Below, piece by piece: positions 18,193 through 27,367 of a DNA stretch of 64,000 nt; within the stretch, counting starts at the first letter, position 1, and every line of letters begins with the position of its first letter. Position numbers and translations under genes: made by a program. The stretch spans positions 124,001-188,000 of the forward strand of contig NZ_JAQTHW010000002.1 of NCBI RefSeq assembly GCF_029433395.1, read 5' to 3'. The notes below the pieces were generated by a model. That model had not been told where the DNA came from, did not search any database, and saw only the letters and a list, made by a program, of their open reading frames with translations. This DNA comes from Bifidobacterium sp. ESL0763. GTDB taxonomy: Bacteria > Actinomycetota > Actinomycetes > Actinomycetales > Bifidobacteriaceae.

Positions 18193-19761
18193 ATGGATAC
18201 CATAAAGCTTGACAACGCCGACAAGGTGGTCGTGGCCGCCCGTGATTTCCACGCCGGAGATCAGGTCGAGGTGGCCGGCATGGACCAGCCGCTCACGGTG
18301 CGCGACGACGTGCCGCGCGGGCACAAGATCGCGGTGCGCGACATCGCCGCCGGCGAGCAGATCGTCAAATACGGCTACCCGATCGGCCACGCGAAGGCGG
18401 ACATCCCCGCGGGCTCATGGGTCCATACCCACAACTGCAAGTCGAACCTCGGCCCCGACCTTTCCTATAGCTACGAGCCGGTGGCCGGCGTGGTGACCCC
18501 CGGTTGCGACGTCGACGGAGGAGTCTCGACGCGCACCTTCCAGGGCTACCGGCGCAAGACCGGCAAGGTCGGCGTGCGCAACGACCTCTACATCGTGCCC
18601 ACCGTCGGCTGCATCAACTCGCTGTGCGACAACATCGTCTCCCGGTTCAAGCAGCGCCATCCCGGCAACGGCTCGTTCGACTCCATCGTCATCGCCCACC
18701 ATCCCTACGGCTGCTCGCAGCTCGGCGGCGACCACGAGATGACCAAGCGCCTGCTGCAGGACATCACCGCCCACGCCAACGCCGGCGGCGTCCTGGTGGT
18801 CGGCCTGGGCTGCGAGAACAACCAGATCGACGAGTTCCGCTCGGGGCTCAGCTGCTGCGGCGAGGAGAGCGAGAACCCGTGGGAGGGCGTCGACGACATC
18901 CGCGAGGGGCTCGTCTACGACCCGGAGCGCGTGAAGTTCATGGTCTGCCAGAACGAGGACGACGAGTACGCCACCGCCGAGGCCCTGCTCGACCAGCTCG
19001 ACGAGGCCGCCAAGGGCGACCACCGCGAGCCCGTCCCGCTCAACGAGCTGACCATCGGCGTCAAGTGCGGCGGCTCCGACGGGCTCTCCGGGGTCACGGC
19101 CAACCCGCTGGTCGGCAAGTTCGCCGAGTTCCTGGTGGGCCAGGGCGGCAAGGTCGTGCTCACCGAGGTGCCGGAGATGTTCGGCGCCGAGCAGGTGCTG
19201 ATGAGCCACGCCAAGGACGAGGCCACCTTCGACAGCATCGTCTCGCTGATCAACAACTTCAAGGACTACTTCCGCCGCCACCACCAGCCCATCGGCGAGA
19301 ACCCGTCGCCGGGCAACAAGAAGGGCGGTATCACCACCCTCGAGGACAAGTCGCTGGGCTGCATCCGCAAGGGCGGCAAATGCCAGGTCACCGACGTGAT
19401 CGCCTACGGCCACTACGCCACCAAGCCCGGCCTCACCCTGCTGCAGTCGCCCGGCAACGACTTGGTCTCGTCCTCGGCGCTGGCCTCCGCCGGCTGCAAC
19501 ATGGTGCTCTTCACCACCGGCCGCGGCACGCCGTTCGGCACCTACGTGCCGACCTTCAAGGTGGCGACCAACAGCCCGCTGGCCGGCAAGCACTCGCATT
19601 GGATCGACTTCAACGCCGGCCGCCTGCTCGAGGAGCCCATGGACGACGTCCTCCCCGATTTCATCGACAAGGTGCTGGGCGCGGTCGACGGCGAGCAGAC
19701 CCGCAACGAGCAGTACGGCATGCACGAAATCGCGATTTTCAAGGATGGCATAACAGAGTAA
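18193..19761 (+). CDS. uxaA: Altronate dehydratase
   Basis: The protein is 522 residues from ATG 18193; an in-frame GTG at 18178 is possible. The small SAF-like N-terminal domain includes VRDDVPRGHKIAVRDI. The catalytic part has PTVGCINSLCDNI, HPYGCSQLGGDHE, GLGCENNQIDEFR, KCGGSDGLSGVTANPLVG, TLEDKSLGCIRKGG and FTTGRGTPFGTY, all closely like E. coli UxaA. The cysteines fit the iron-dependent dehydratase site. It converts D-altronate to KDG, the substrate of the kinase at 14843. Compared with E. coli there is a cysteine-rich insertion, SCCGEESENPWEGVDD. Confidence 0.93.
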   Translation: MDTIKLDNADKVVVAARDFHAGDQVEVAGMDQPLTVRDDVPRGHKIAVRDIAAGEQIVKYGYPIGHAKADIPAGSWVHTHNCKSNLGPDLSYSYEPVAGVVTPGCDVDGGVSTRTFQGYRRKTGKVGVRNDLYIVPTVGCINSLCDNIVSRFKQRHPGNGSFDSIVIAHHPYGCSQLGGDHEMTKRLLQDITAHANAGGVLVVGLGCENNQIDEFRSGLSCCGEESENPWEGVDDIREGLVYDPERVKFMVCQNEDDEYATAEALLDQLDEAAKGDHREPVPLNELTIGVKCGGSDGLSGVTANPLVGKFAEFLVGQGGKVVLTEVPEMFGAEQVLMSHAKDEATFDSIVSLINNFKDYFRRHHQPIGENPSPGNKKGGITTLEDKSLGCIRKGGKCQVTDVIAYGHYATKPGLTLLQSPGNDLVSSSALASAGCNMVLFTTGRGTPFGTYVPTFKVATNSPLAGKHSHWIDFNAGRLLEEPMDDVLPDFIDKVLGAVDGEQTRNEQYGMHEIAIFKDGITE

Positions 19762-19879
19762 CATAGCAATTAATCCGGTTTTGCCTGTTAAACGGTGATG
19801 TTCGCAGGCATGGGCCCGCTGTCGTCGCCTCGGCGTCGGCAACGGGCATCCGGGTATACGCACTTAGGTGAGGAGGCCT

Positions 19880-20992
19880 ATGCAACGACCACATACCAAA
19901 GTGACGATACGCGATGTGGCGAGCAGGGCGAAGGTGTCCACATCAACGGTCTCAAGGGCCTTCTCGCGGCCGGACAGGGTCAGCGCCACCACCGCGAAGA
20001 GGGTGTTCAAGGCCGCCGACGAGCTCGGCTACCACAGCGAGGCCGTCGACGTCAGGCCGATACGCCATCGCAAGGGCCTGATCGCCATCCTCGTGCCCGA
20101 CATCTCCAACCAGTTCTATTCCGACATCATGCGCAGCGTGCAGCGCCAGTGCTTCAAGCACGGGCTGGGCCTGATCGTCTCCGAGACACGCGAGAGCCCC
20201 GCGCTGGAGCGGATCGCCTTCGACAAGGTAGTCAAGGACGCCGACGGCGTCATCCTCGTCTCCTCGCGCATGACCGACGCGATGATCCGCAAATGCGCGC
20301 AGGCCCGGCCGCTGGTGGTCGTCAACCGCGCGGTGCGCGGCGTGCCCAGCGTCGTCATCGACGTGCGCCCGGGCATCCGGCAGGCCATCGAACAGCTGCA
20401 GGTCAGCCAGCCCGGCGCGGACATCACCTACCTCGACGGCCCGGCGAGCTCCTGGTCGGTGGGCGTGCGCTGGAAGGCGCTGCGCCACGAATGCCAGGTC
20501 CGTGGGATCCACGTGCGGCGCTTCTGGCCCGGCACGCCGACCTTCGAGGGCGGCTACGCCTGCGTCGACCGCTACCTCGACTTTCCCACCAGCGCCGTGA
20601 TCGCGCACAACGACATGATGGCGATCGGGTTCGTGGCCGGCATGCGCAAGCGCGGCCTGCAATGCCCCCGTGATTTCTCGGTCATCGGCTTCGACGACGA
20701 CCTCGTCGGGCGCATGAGCAATCCGTCGATCTCGAGCATCCACATGTCGTTGCCGGAGGTCGGGGCCTACGCCGAGAAGACGCTTCGCGACGTCATCGGC
20801 GGCGATGCGAAGAAGGAGCTCTTCGCCAGCATCCCCACCTCGTTCGTGCTGCGCGAGAGCACCCGGGGAGGGGAGCCGCCGGCATCGGGCTTCCACATGG
20901 CAGGCGGCCTGTCGGGGCCGCTGCAGGGCTTGCCCGCTTCCAAGCCCCCGGCAGGCCGCGTCGGAGCGGGGCTCAGGACGAGTCGGGTCTGA
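19880..20992 (+). CDS. LacI-family regulator, probably of hexuronate genes
   Basis: The protein is 370 residues from ATG 19880, behind GAGGAGG. The N-terminal LacI helix-turn-helix is clear (VTIRDVASRAKVSTSTVSRA followed by FSRPDRVSATTAKRV). The periplasmic-binding-like effector domain starts KGLIAILVPDISNQFYSDI and includes VIAHNDMMAIG and FSVIGFDDD. A Gly/Pro-rich C-terminal tail of about 50 residues is unusual. Being inside the cluster, it probably represses the kdgK, uxaB and uxaC units through TGTTGNNAACA boxes until a pathway sugar acid binds. The effector cannot be deduced. Confidence 0.88.
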   Translation: MQRPHTKVTIRDVASRAKVSTSTVSRAFSRPDRVSATTAKRVFKAADELGYHSEAVDVRPIRHRKGLIAILVPDISNQFYSDIMRSVQRQCFKHGLGLIVSETRESPALERIAFDKVVKDADGVILVSSRMTDAMIRKCAQARPLVVVNRAVRGVPSVVIDVRPGIRQAIEQLQVSQPGADITYLDGPASSWSVGVRWKALRHECQVRGIHVRRFWPGTPTFEGGYACVDRYLDFPTSAVIAHNDMMAIGFVAGMRKRGLQCPRDFSVIGFDDDLVGRMSNPSISSIHMSLPEVGAYAEKTLRDVIGGDAKKELFASIPTSFVLRESTRGGEPPASGFHMAGGLSGPLQGLPASKPPAGRVGAGLRTSRV

Positions 20993-21035
20993 ACCGGTTC
21001 CGCGGGTGCGGCGTGCATCTCCAGACGCGTTATTG

Positions 21036-21062
21036 GCGGCGTGGCTTCGGTCACGCCGCTTT
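21036..21062 (+). terminator. Intrinsic terminator after the lacI-type gene
   Basis: GCGGCGTG (21036-21043) pairs with CACGCCGC (21052-21059) around a GCTTCGGT loop and is followed by TTTC. Confidence 0.65.
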
Positions 21063-21120
21063 CGCATGTCCCGACGTCTTGCGTACCGAAGCCGTACATT
21101 GCATTACAATGCCTTGCAAA

Positions 21121-21131
21121 CCTTGGCAACA
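21121..21131. promoter_or_regulatory. Candidate LacI-type operator upstream of uxaC
   Basis: CCTTGGCAACA shares TTGGCAACA with the site before kdgK and differs from TGTTGNNAACA at its first two bases. It lies about 105 bp before the uxaC start. Confidence 0.4.
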
Positions 21132-21235
21132 AAAGCAAGATTCCCCATTTAGTTGAAATAACGTGATAAATGTCACAAAAAAATCTGCATTGTGCTGGCA
21201 ATGAGGCCGATGCAAGGTTCACAAAGGAAGCGAAA

Positions 21236-22642
21236 ATGGATTTTCTTGATGATGACTATCTGCTGACGACAGATACCGCGAAGAAGCTGTTCCACGACAC
21301 CGCGGAGGATTTGCCCGTGGTCGACTACCATTGCCACCTGCATCCCCAGGAGATCTACGATGATCCGAACTTCGGCAACATCGTCGACGCCTGGCTGACC
21401 GACGGCAAGAACTACGGCGACCACTACAAGTGGAGGCTCATGCGCGCCAACGGCGTGCCCGAGGACCTCATCACCGGCAAGGGCGACCCCTGGGACAAGT
21501 TCCAGGCGTTCGCCTCGACCATGGAGAAGGCCGTGGGCAGCCCGGTGTTCATGTGGACCCAGATGGAGCTGCGCCGTTACTTCGGCATCAAGGACGTGCT
21601 GAGCAGCCGCACGGCCCGCAGCATCTATGAGCAGACCAACGAGATGCTGGCCACCCCCGAGTTCTCCCGCCGTTCCCTGCTGCGTCGTTTCAAGGTGGAC
21701 ACCATCTGCACCACCGACGACCCCGTGGACGACCTGCACTACCACGAGCTGTTCGCCAAGGACAACGAGAGCTTCAACATGATCCCGGCCTTCCGCCCGG
21801 ATCCCGCCCTCAAGCCCGACCAGCCCGGATTCGGCGACTGGGTCAACCGCCTGGAGGCCGCCAGCGGCGTCACCATCCATTCGTTCGCCGATCTGGTCTC
21901 CGCGCTCGCCAAGCGCGTGGACTACTTCCACGACCACGGCTGCCGCCTCTCCGACCACGCCGGTGGCATCATGACCTACGACGAGGCCAGCGATTCCGAG
22001 CTCAACGCCATCCTCGACAAGGCGCGCGCCGGCAAGGGCGTCACCCCGCTCGAGTTCTCGCAGTACCGCACCGCGCTGTTCATCGAGCTGATGCGCATGT
22101 ACAACGCCAAGGGCTGGACCATGCAGCTGCATATCCACTCCCTGCTCAACATCAACACCAAGGGCTTCGCGGACCACGGCCCCGACACCGGCTTCGACGC
22201 CCTGAACGACCGTTCCATCGCCGAGCCCCTGGCCTACCTGCTCAACGCGGCCCACAACAAGGGCGGCATCCCGAAGATGCTCATCTACTCGCTCAATCCG
22301 AACGACTACATGGCCATCTCCACGGTCGCCGGCTGCTTCCAGGGCGGCATGAAGCAGCGCATGGCCCTGGGCAACGCCTGGTGGTTCAACGACACCCGCA
22401 ACGGCATCCGCAAGCAGCTGCAGGTCATGGCCGAGACGTCGCTGCTGGGCAACTTCGTGGGCATGACCACGGATTCCCGCAGCTTCCTGTCGTTCCCGCG
22501 CCACGAGTTCTTCCGCAGGATCCTCTGCGAGCAGATCGGCGAGTGGGTCGCCCGCGGCGAGATGCCCGGCGATCCCGAGTTCCTCGAGCCGATCGTGCGT
22601 GACGTGTCCTTCAACAACGCCAAGGAACTGTTCACCGACTGA
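21236..22642 (+). CDS. uxaC: Uronate isomerase
   Basis: The protein is 468 residues from ATG 21236, behind AAAGGAAG. Amidohydrolase-fold signatures are VVDYHCHLHPQEI (metal-binding HxH), TTDDPVDDLHYH, the late AWWFNDT and the terminal GMTTDSRSFLSFPRHEFFRR. It interconverts D-galacturonate and D-tagaturonate (or D-glucuronate and D-fructuronate). With UxaB and UxaA nearby the galacturonate route is the natural reading, and the enzyme alone does not discriminate. The length is as expected for UxaC. Confidence 0.95.
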   Translation: MDFLDDDYLLTTDTAKKLFHDTAEDLPVVDYHCHLHPQEIYDDPNFGNIVDAWLTDGKNYGDHYKWRLMRANGVPEDLITGKGDPWDKFQAFASTMEKAVGSPVFMWTQMELRRYFGIKDVLSSRTARSIYEQTNEMLATPEFSRRSLLRRFKVDTICTTDDPVDDLHYHELFAKDNESFNMIPAFRPDPALKPDQPGFGDWVNRLEAASGVTIHSFADLVSALAKRVDYFHDHGCRLSDHAGGIMTYDEASDSELNAILDKARAGKGVTPLEFSQYRTALFIELMRMYNAKGWTMQLHIHSLLNINTKGFADHGPDTGFDALNDRSIAEPLAYLLNAAHNKGGIPKMLIYSLNPNDYMAISTVAGCFQGGMKQRMALGNAWWFNDTRNGIRKQLQVMAETSLLGNFVGMTTDSRSFLSFPRHEFFRRILCEQIGEWVARGEMPGDPEFLEPIVRDVSFNNAKELFTD

Positions 22643-22652
22643 GGCGATGTGC

Positions 22653-22683
22653 GGCGTGCGGCCGGCTGAGCGGGCCGCACGCC
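22653..22683 (+). terminator. Hairpin after uxaC
   Basis: GGCGTGCGGCC (22653-22663) and GGCCGCACGCC (22673-22683) form a perfect 11-bp stem without a T run. The rest of the 259-nt gap holds a weaker inverted repeat (TCTCTGTGCG / CGCGCAGAGA) and TATCGG / CCGATA near 22834-22852, which may be an operator for the transporter. Confidence 0.5.
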
Positions 22684-22901
22684 ATCGATAGGGTCTCTGT
22701 GCGTCGGGGCGTCGATTCGGCCCGGCGCGCAGAGATTCGTATACGGCCCGGTGCGAAAGCCTGCTGCCAATGGCGGGTTCGCAAGGCCTGGTTCGCGCTG
22801 ATGCGCATCGGTCCCTTTCCCGATGGGGCCGTATCGGTAGGGACAACCCGATACCGGTGGATGCCCGGCGACGATGAGACCACAATAGAAAGAGAAAAGC
22901 A

Positions 22902-24350
22902 ATGACTGAGACTAGCAAGGTCGATGGGGCCGTCGAGGGCGACGTCATCAACGACGAGGCGGGCAGCGTCAACAAGAAGATCCCGCTGATACAGAAGATC
23001 TCATATGGCTTCGGCGATTTCGGCAACGGATTCATGTTCGATCTGGGCCAGGCCTACCTCACCAAGTTCTACACCGATGTCGCCGGCATCGGAGCCGGCG
23101 CGGTGGCCGGCATCTTCGGCTTCACGAAGATCTTCGACGCGTTCATGGACCCGATCGCCGGCACGGTGATCGACAGCCGCAAGAACATCGGCAAGCGCGG
23201 CAAGTTCCGCCCGGTGATGATGCTCTGCGCGATGATGTTGGCCGTGATGACGGTGGTCACCTTCACCATGCCCGACCTCTCCGCGGGCGGCAAGCTGGTG
23301 TGGGCCTACGCCACCTACATGATCTGGGGCCTGATCTATTCGTTCACCAACGATCCCTATGGCTCGCTCGCATCGGTGATGAGCCGTAACGTCGAGGACC
23401 GCAGCCTGATGTCCACCACCCGCCAGGTCGGCTCCGTGGGCGCCCAGCTGGTCACCGGCATCGCCTTCATCCCGCTGGTGCTGCTCTTCCCGACCGAGAA
23501 GCAGGGTTACTTCTTCGCCTCCGTGGTCATGGCCGTCATCGGCGTCTGCGGCTTCGCCGTCTGCTACCTGGGCACCAGGGAGAACGTGAAGGTCAACCGT
23601 GAGGTCCAGAAGGAGAAGAACGGCTTCAAGGACTACATCAAGGTCGTCTTCACCAACGGCCCGCTGCTCGCGCTCATCCTCATGACGCTCTTCACCATCT
23701 CCGCGATGAACACCAACAACCAGATGATGGTCTACTTCTGCCAGTACGACCTCGGCAACATCGGCCTGCAGCCGCTGGTCAACGGCATCATGATGGGCAC
23801 CTCCGTTGTCGGCGTCTTCATGATCCCGACGCTCACCAAGCACTTCGGCAAGAAGCGCACGGCCATCGCCGGCTTCGTGGTCGGCGCGGTCGCCAACATC
23901 CTCAACTTCGTCATCCCCACCAACCTGTGGTCCTTCATCATCCTGGTGACCATCGGCTACACCGGCCTGGCCATCCCCAACGGCATCACCTGGGCCTTCG
24001 TCTCCGACACCATCGACTACGGCGAATGGCACACCGGCGTGCGCAAGGAGGCCACCACCTACGCGGCCTTCAACTTCTCCAGGAAGATCGCGCAGTCCCT
24101 GGCCGCCATCATCTCCGCAGGCGTGCTGGCCGTCACCGGCTATGTCGCCAACGCCAAGCAGTCGGCGCAGACCCTGCTGGGCATCAAGGCCGCCATGACC
24201 CTGTATCCCGGCGTCGCCCTGATCGCCGCCATGCTCATCCTGCTGTTCCTCTACAAGCTCTCCGACAAGGAGTTCAAGCGCATCGCCAACGATCTTGATC
24301 ACGGCAGGTGGCAGCACGGCATCATCAAGTCCGCCAAGGCGGCCAAGTGA
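22902..24350 (+). CDS. GPH-family sugar:cation symporter, probable hexuronide/uronate importer
   Basis: The 482-residue protein has about twelve hydrophobic helices. Family features are the N-terminal KISYGFGDFGNGFMFDLG, the cytoplasmic loop IFGFTKIFDAFMDPIAGTVI with SRKNIGKRGKFRP, and a late WAFVSDTIDYGEWHTGVRKE. These match the glycoside-pentoside-hexuronide (GPH) subgroup of the major facilitator superfamily, such as UidB/YicJ. Sitting directly after uxaC, it probably imports uronic acids or uronate-containing oligosaccharides, with Na+ or H+. The substrate is inferred from context only. The ribosome-binding site (AGAGAAAAG) is weak. Confidence 0.85.
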   Translation: MTETSKVDGAVEGDVINDEAGSVNKKIPLIQKISYGFGDFGNGFMFDLGQAYLTKFYTDVAGIGAGAVAGIFGFTKIFDAFMDPIAGTVIDSRKNIGKRGKFRPVMMLCAMMLAVMTVVTFTMPDLSAGGKLVWAYATYMIWGLIYSFTNDPYGSLASVMSRNVEDRSLMSTTRQVGSVGAQLVTGIAFIPLVLLFPTEKQGYFFASVVMAVIGVCGFAVCYLGTRENVKVNREVQKEKNGFKDYIKVVFTNGPLLALILMTLFTISAMNTNNQMMVYFCQYDLGNIGLQPLVNGIMMGTSVVGVFMIPTLTKHFGKKRTAIAGFVVGAVANILNFVIPTNLWSFIILVTIGYTGLAIPNGITWAFVSDTIDYGEWHTGVRKEATTYAAFNFSRKIAQSLAAIISAGVLAVTGYVANAKQSAQTLLGIKAAMTLYPGVALIAAMLILLFLYKLSDKEFKRIANDLDHGRWQHGIIKSAKAAK

Positions 24351-24388
24351 TGCCCGCCGTTGTCGGCAGCAAGACTAAGGACTAGATA

Positions 24389-25267
24389 ATGGAACAACTG
24401 CAAAATGACAACTTCCTGGTGGAAGTCGACCGTCATGGCGCGCAGATCAACCACATCTACAACCGTCACGGCCACTTCGACTACATCTGGAACAACGACC
24501 TCTGGCCCAAGCACGCGCCGGTGCTGTTCCCGGCGATCGGCAGGTCGAACGAGGACGCCTACACCTACGGGGGCAAGCGCTACGACATGCCCCAGCACGG
24601 CTTCGTCAGCGAGTACGATTTCGACGTCGTCGAGTCCAGCGACACCAAGCTGACGCTGCGGCTCGCCGCGAACGCCGAGACGCGCAAGCTCTACCCCTTC
24701 GACTTCACGTTGAGCATCACGTTCACGCTGGGCGAGGCGGGGCTTTCGCTGAGCTTCGCCGTGGGCAACGAGGGCGACAAGCCGCTCTCGTACTCCTTGG
24801 GCTCGCATCCGGCGTTCAACGTGCCGGTGGCGGGGGAGGGGTCCTTCGAGGACTACACCCTCACGTTCTCGCCCAGCCAGAGCAAGCTGCGCCAGTTTGA
24901 GATCGTCAAGACCCCGAACCCCTACCGCGACGGCAAGCTCAAGGAGGTCGAAGGGTTCGACGGCGAGCTGCCGCTGCGCTACCGCCACTTCGACGACGGC
25001 CTCATCATCATCGAGAACGAGGGCATCGACAAGGTCACGCTCTCCTCGCCCAAGACGAGCCACTCGGTGTCGCTGACGCTCTCCGACTTCCGCTACCTGA
25101 CCTTGTGGACCAAGGAGGGCGCGGACGCGCCGTTCCTGTGCATCGAACCGTTCAACGGACTGCCCGACGTCACCGGCGATCTGGTGGACATCATGCATAA
25201 GGAAGGCAATATCCTGCTCGATCCGGGCAAGACGAAGACCAGTTCCTACGACATCCTCCTCTCGTAG
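24389..25267 (+). CDS. Aldose 1-epimerase family protein (LacX-like)
   Basis: The 292-residue protein begins with NDNFLVEVDRHGAQINHIY and carries LFPAIGRSNEDAYTYGGKRY, PQHGFV (conserved His), SLGSHPAFNVPV (second conserved His) and CIEPFNGLPD (the catalytic Glu). It is the mutarotase fold of the LacX/YeaD-like branch. A role in interconverting anomers of imported uronates or a related sugar is suggested by its place 38 nt after the transporter gene. AAGGA lies upstream of the ATG. It is the last gene of the cluster, followed by a strong terminator. Confidence 0.85.
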   Translation: MEQLQNDNFLVEVDRHGAQINHIYNRHGHFDYIWNNDLWPKHAPVLFPAIGRSNEDAYTYGGKRYDMPQHGFVSEYDFDVVESSDTKLTLRLAANAETRKLYPFDFTLSITFTLGEAGLSLSFAVGNEGDKPLSYSLGSHPAFNVPVAGEGSFEDYTLTFSPSQSKLRQFEIVKTPNPYRDGKLKEVEGFDGELPLRYRHFDDGLIIIENEGIDKVTLSSPKTSHSVSLTLSDFRYLTLWTKEGADAPFLCIEPFNGLPDVTGDLVDIMHKEGNILLDPGKTKTSSYDILLS

Positions 25268-25283
25268 TAGGCATTGGCACCCG

Positions 25284-25334
25284 ACGGGGCGCCGTTCACC
25301 GAGTGTTGGCTCGGCGGGCGGCGCCCCGTTTTTT
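25284..25334 (+). terminator. Intrinsic terminator of the hexuronate cluster
   Basis: ACGGGGCGCCG (25284-25294) and CGGCGCCCCGT (25319-25329) form a perfect 11-bp stem with an inner CCGAG/CTCGG helix, followed by six T (25329-25334). Confidence 0.9.
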
Positions 25335-25444
25335 CATGGTTTCCCATGTGTCGTGCATCTTTGTACGAACCTACAAAAGCGCTCCGACGATTTTGTGGAT
25401 TTGACGCTCGCGCCGGGTTCGGCCCAGGCGTTACGTTGGAAACC

Positions 25445-27367
25445 ATGGTCAAGAATGTCAACAAACTGCTGGTGGCGAACCGCGGCGAAATCGCCTTGAG
25501 GGTCATCCGCACGGCCCACGAGATGGGGATTCCGACGGTGGCGATCTACGCCGAGCAGGACAGGGATGCGCAATATGTTCAGATGGCCGACGAGGCCTAT
25601 CTGCTTCACGGGGACTCCTACCGGTCCTATATGGACGAGGATCTGATCATCGACGTGCTGCGCCGCAGCGGGGCCGACGCGGTCCACCCCGGCTACGGCT
25701 ACCTCTCCGAGATCGCCTCCTTCGCCGACAAGGTCATCAAGGCCGGCGCCACCTGGATCGGGCCGAGCCCCACCGCCCTGACCGACCTGGGCGACAAGAT
25801 CACCGCACGCCGCGTCGCCAAGCGCGCGCACGTGCCACCGGTGCCGGGCCTCTCCGAGCCGGTGAAGGACATGCGCGAGCTGCTCACCTTCGCGCAGATC
25901 AACGGCTACCCGGTGATGATGAAGCGCACCGACGGCGGCGGCGGCAAGGGCATCACCCTGGTGCACAACGACGACGAGCTGCGCAGCTTCTACATGAACC
26001 ACGACGCCCTGGAGGGCGGCGACCTCGACGAGTACTTCGTCGAGCTGTTCATCGACAAGGCCCGCCACGTCGAGACCCAGTCCGGCCGCGACTCCCACGG
26101 CAACTTCACCGTCTATTCCACGCGCGACTGCTCCGTGCAGCGCCGCAATCAGAAGCTCATCGAGGAGGCGCCCGCGCCCTTCCTCACCGACGGCGAGCGC
26201 GAGCAGCTCGAGCGCTACTCCCGTGGCCTGTTCAACGCCGTGGACTACGTGGGCCTGGGGACCTGCGAGTTCATGGTCACCCCGCAGCACAAGGTCTACT
26301 TCCTCGAGGTCAACCCGCGCCTGCAGGTGGAGCACACCGTCTCCGAGCAGGTCTGCGGCCTCGACCTGGTGCGCGAGCAGATCAACATCGCCAACGGCGG
26401 CGAACTCACCGAAGCCCCGCAGAGCCACGGCCACGCCTTCGAGCTGCGCATCACCAGCGAGGACCCCGACAAGAACCTCACGCCCTCCGGCGGCACCCTG
26501 ACGCGCCTGGACTGGCCGTCCGGCCCCGGCATCCGCGTCGATTCCGGCGTGAAGGTGGGCGACGTGGTCTCCCCGAAGTTCGATTCGATGATGGGCAAGC
26601 TCGTCGTCACCGCGCAGGACCGGCCCACCGCCGTCGCCCGCGTGCGCCGCGCCCTGAAGGAATTCAGGCTCGAGGGCGTGCCCAGCCCGAAGCCGCTGTT
26701 CGAGACGATCTTCAACGATCCCGAGTTCACCGCCGACGGTCAGCCGTTCACGGTGACCACCAAGTGGCTCGAGCGCAAGTACCTCAACCGCAAGCCCAAG
26801 AGCGCCGGCACCGGCCAGCCCGCCTCGCTCAGCGGCTCCGAGGAGCAGCCGAAGAAACAGGAGACCGACTCCTTCGTCATCGAGGTCGACAACAAGCGCG
26901 TCAAGCTCACCGTGCCTCGCGACATCGTCGACAACCTCATGGGCTCGGCCCGCGCCCGCGGTTCCAAGCGCCGCACCCAGCCCCTGCGCGGCTCGTCAAG
27001 CGGCGCAGTGGAGCAGAAGGTCAAGGCCAACGACGGCAAGTCCGGCATCATCGACTCGCCGATGCAGGCCATCGTCACCCGCGTCAACGTGGCGGAAGGC
27101 CAGGCCGTCGCCAAGGGCGACCTGCTCGTCGTGCTGGAGAGCATGAAGATGGAGAACTACGTCTACGCACCCGTCAACGGCACCGTGAGGAAGATCTTCG
27201 TGGGCCCGTCCGATTCCGTCGACGCCGGCACCACGCTGATGAAGCTCGACGTGGACGGCGCCGAGCAGCGCGAGAAGTCCGGAGCCGTCGCCGGCGCGGC
27301 GGGCGGGCCGGCATCGGCCGACGCCGCGAAACCGGCCCAGGACCAGGCGAAGGAAGGTGACCGCTGA
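25445..27367 (+). CDS. accC: Acetyl/propionyl-CoA carboxylase alpha subunit (biotin carboxylase + carrier)
   Basis: The protein is 640 residues from ATG 25445; upstream in-frame codons lack support. The biotin carboxylase domain begins NKLLVANRGEIALRVIRTAH and contains HPGYGYLSE, the ATP-grasp loop KRTDGGGGKGI, FLEVNPRLQVEHTVSE and the RI..ED region. The carrier domain at the C-terminus has the biotinyl lysine in VLESMKMENYV (K568). A Pro/Lys/Glu-rich linker lies in between. It loads CO2 on biotin for the beta subunit at 27367, whose start codon overlaps this stop by one base. The product malonyl-CoA feeds the FAS-I encoded just downstream. Confidence 0.94.
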   Translation: MVKNVNKLLVANRGEIALRVIRTAHEMGIPTVAIYAEQDRDAQYVQMADEAYLLHGDSYRSYMDEDLIIDVLRRSGADAVHPGYGYLSEIASFADKVIKAGATWIGPSPTALTDLGDKITARRVAKRAHVPPVPGLSEPVKDMRELLTFAQINGYPVMMKRTDGGGGKGITLVHNDDELRSFYMNHDALEGGDLDEYFVELFIDKARHVETQSGRDSHGNFTVYSTRDCSVQRRNQKLIEEAPAPFLTDGEREQLERYSRGLFNAVDYVGLGTCEFMVTPQHKVYFLEVNPRLQVEHTVSEQVCGLDLVREQINIANGGELTEAPQSHGHAFELRITSEDPDKNLTPSGGTLTRLDWPSGPGIRVDSGVKVGDVVSPKFDSMMGKLVVTAQDRPTAVARVRRALKEFRLEGVPSPKPLFETIFNDPEFTADGQPFTVTTKWLERKYLNRKPKSAGTGQPASLSGSEEQPKKQETDSFVIEVDNKRVKLTVPRDIVDNLMGSARARGSKRRTQPLRGSSSGAVEQKVKANDGKSGIIDSPMQAIVTRVNVAEGQAVAKGDLLVVLESMKMENYVYAPVNGTVRKIFVGPSDSVDAGTTLMKLDVDGAEQREKSGAVAGAAGGPASADAAKPAQDQAKEGDR

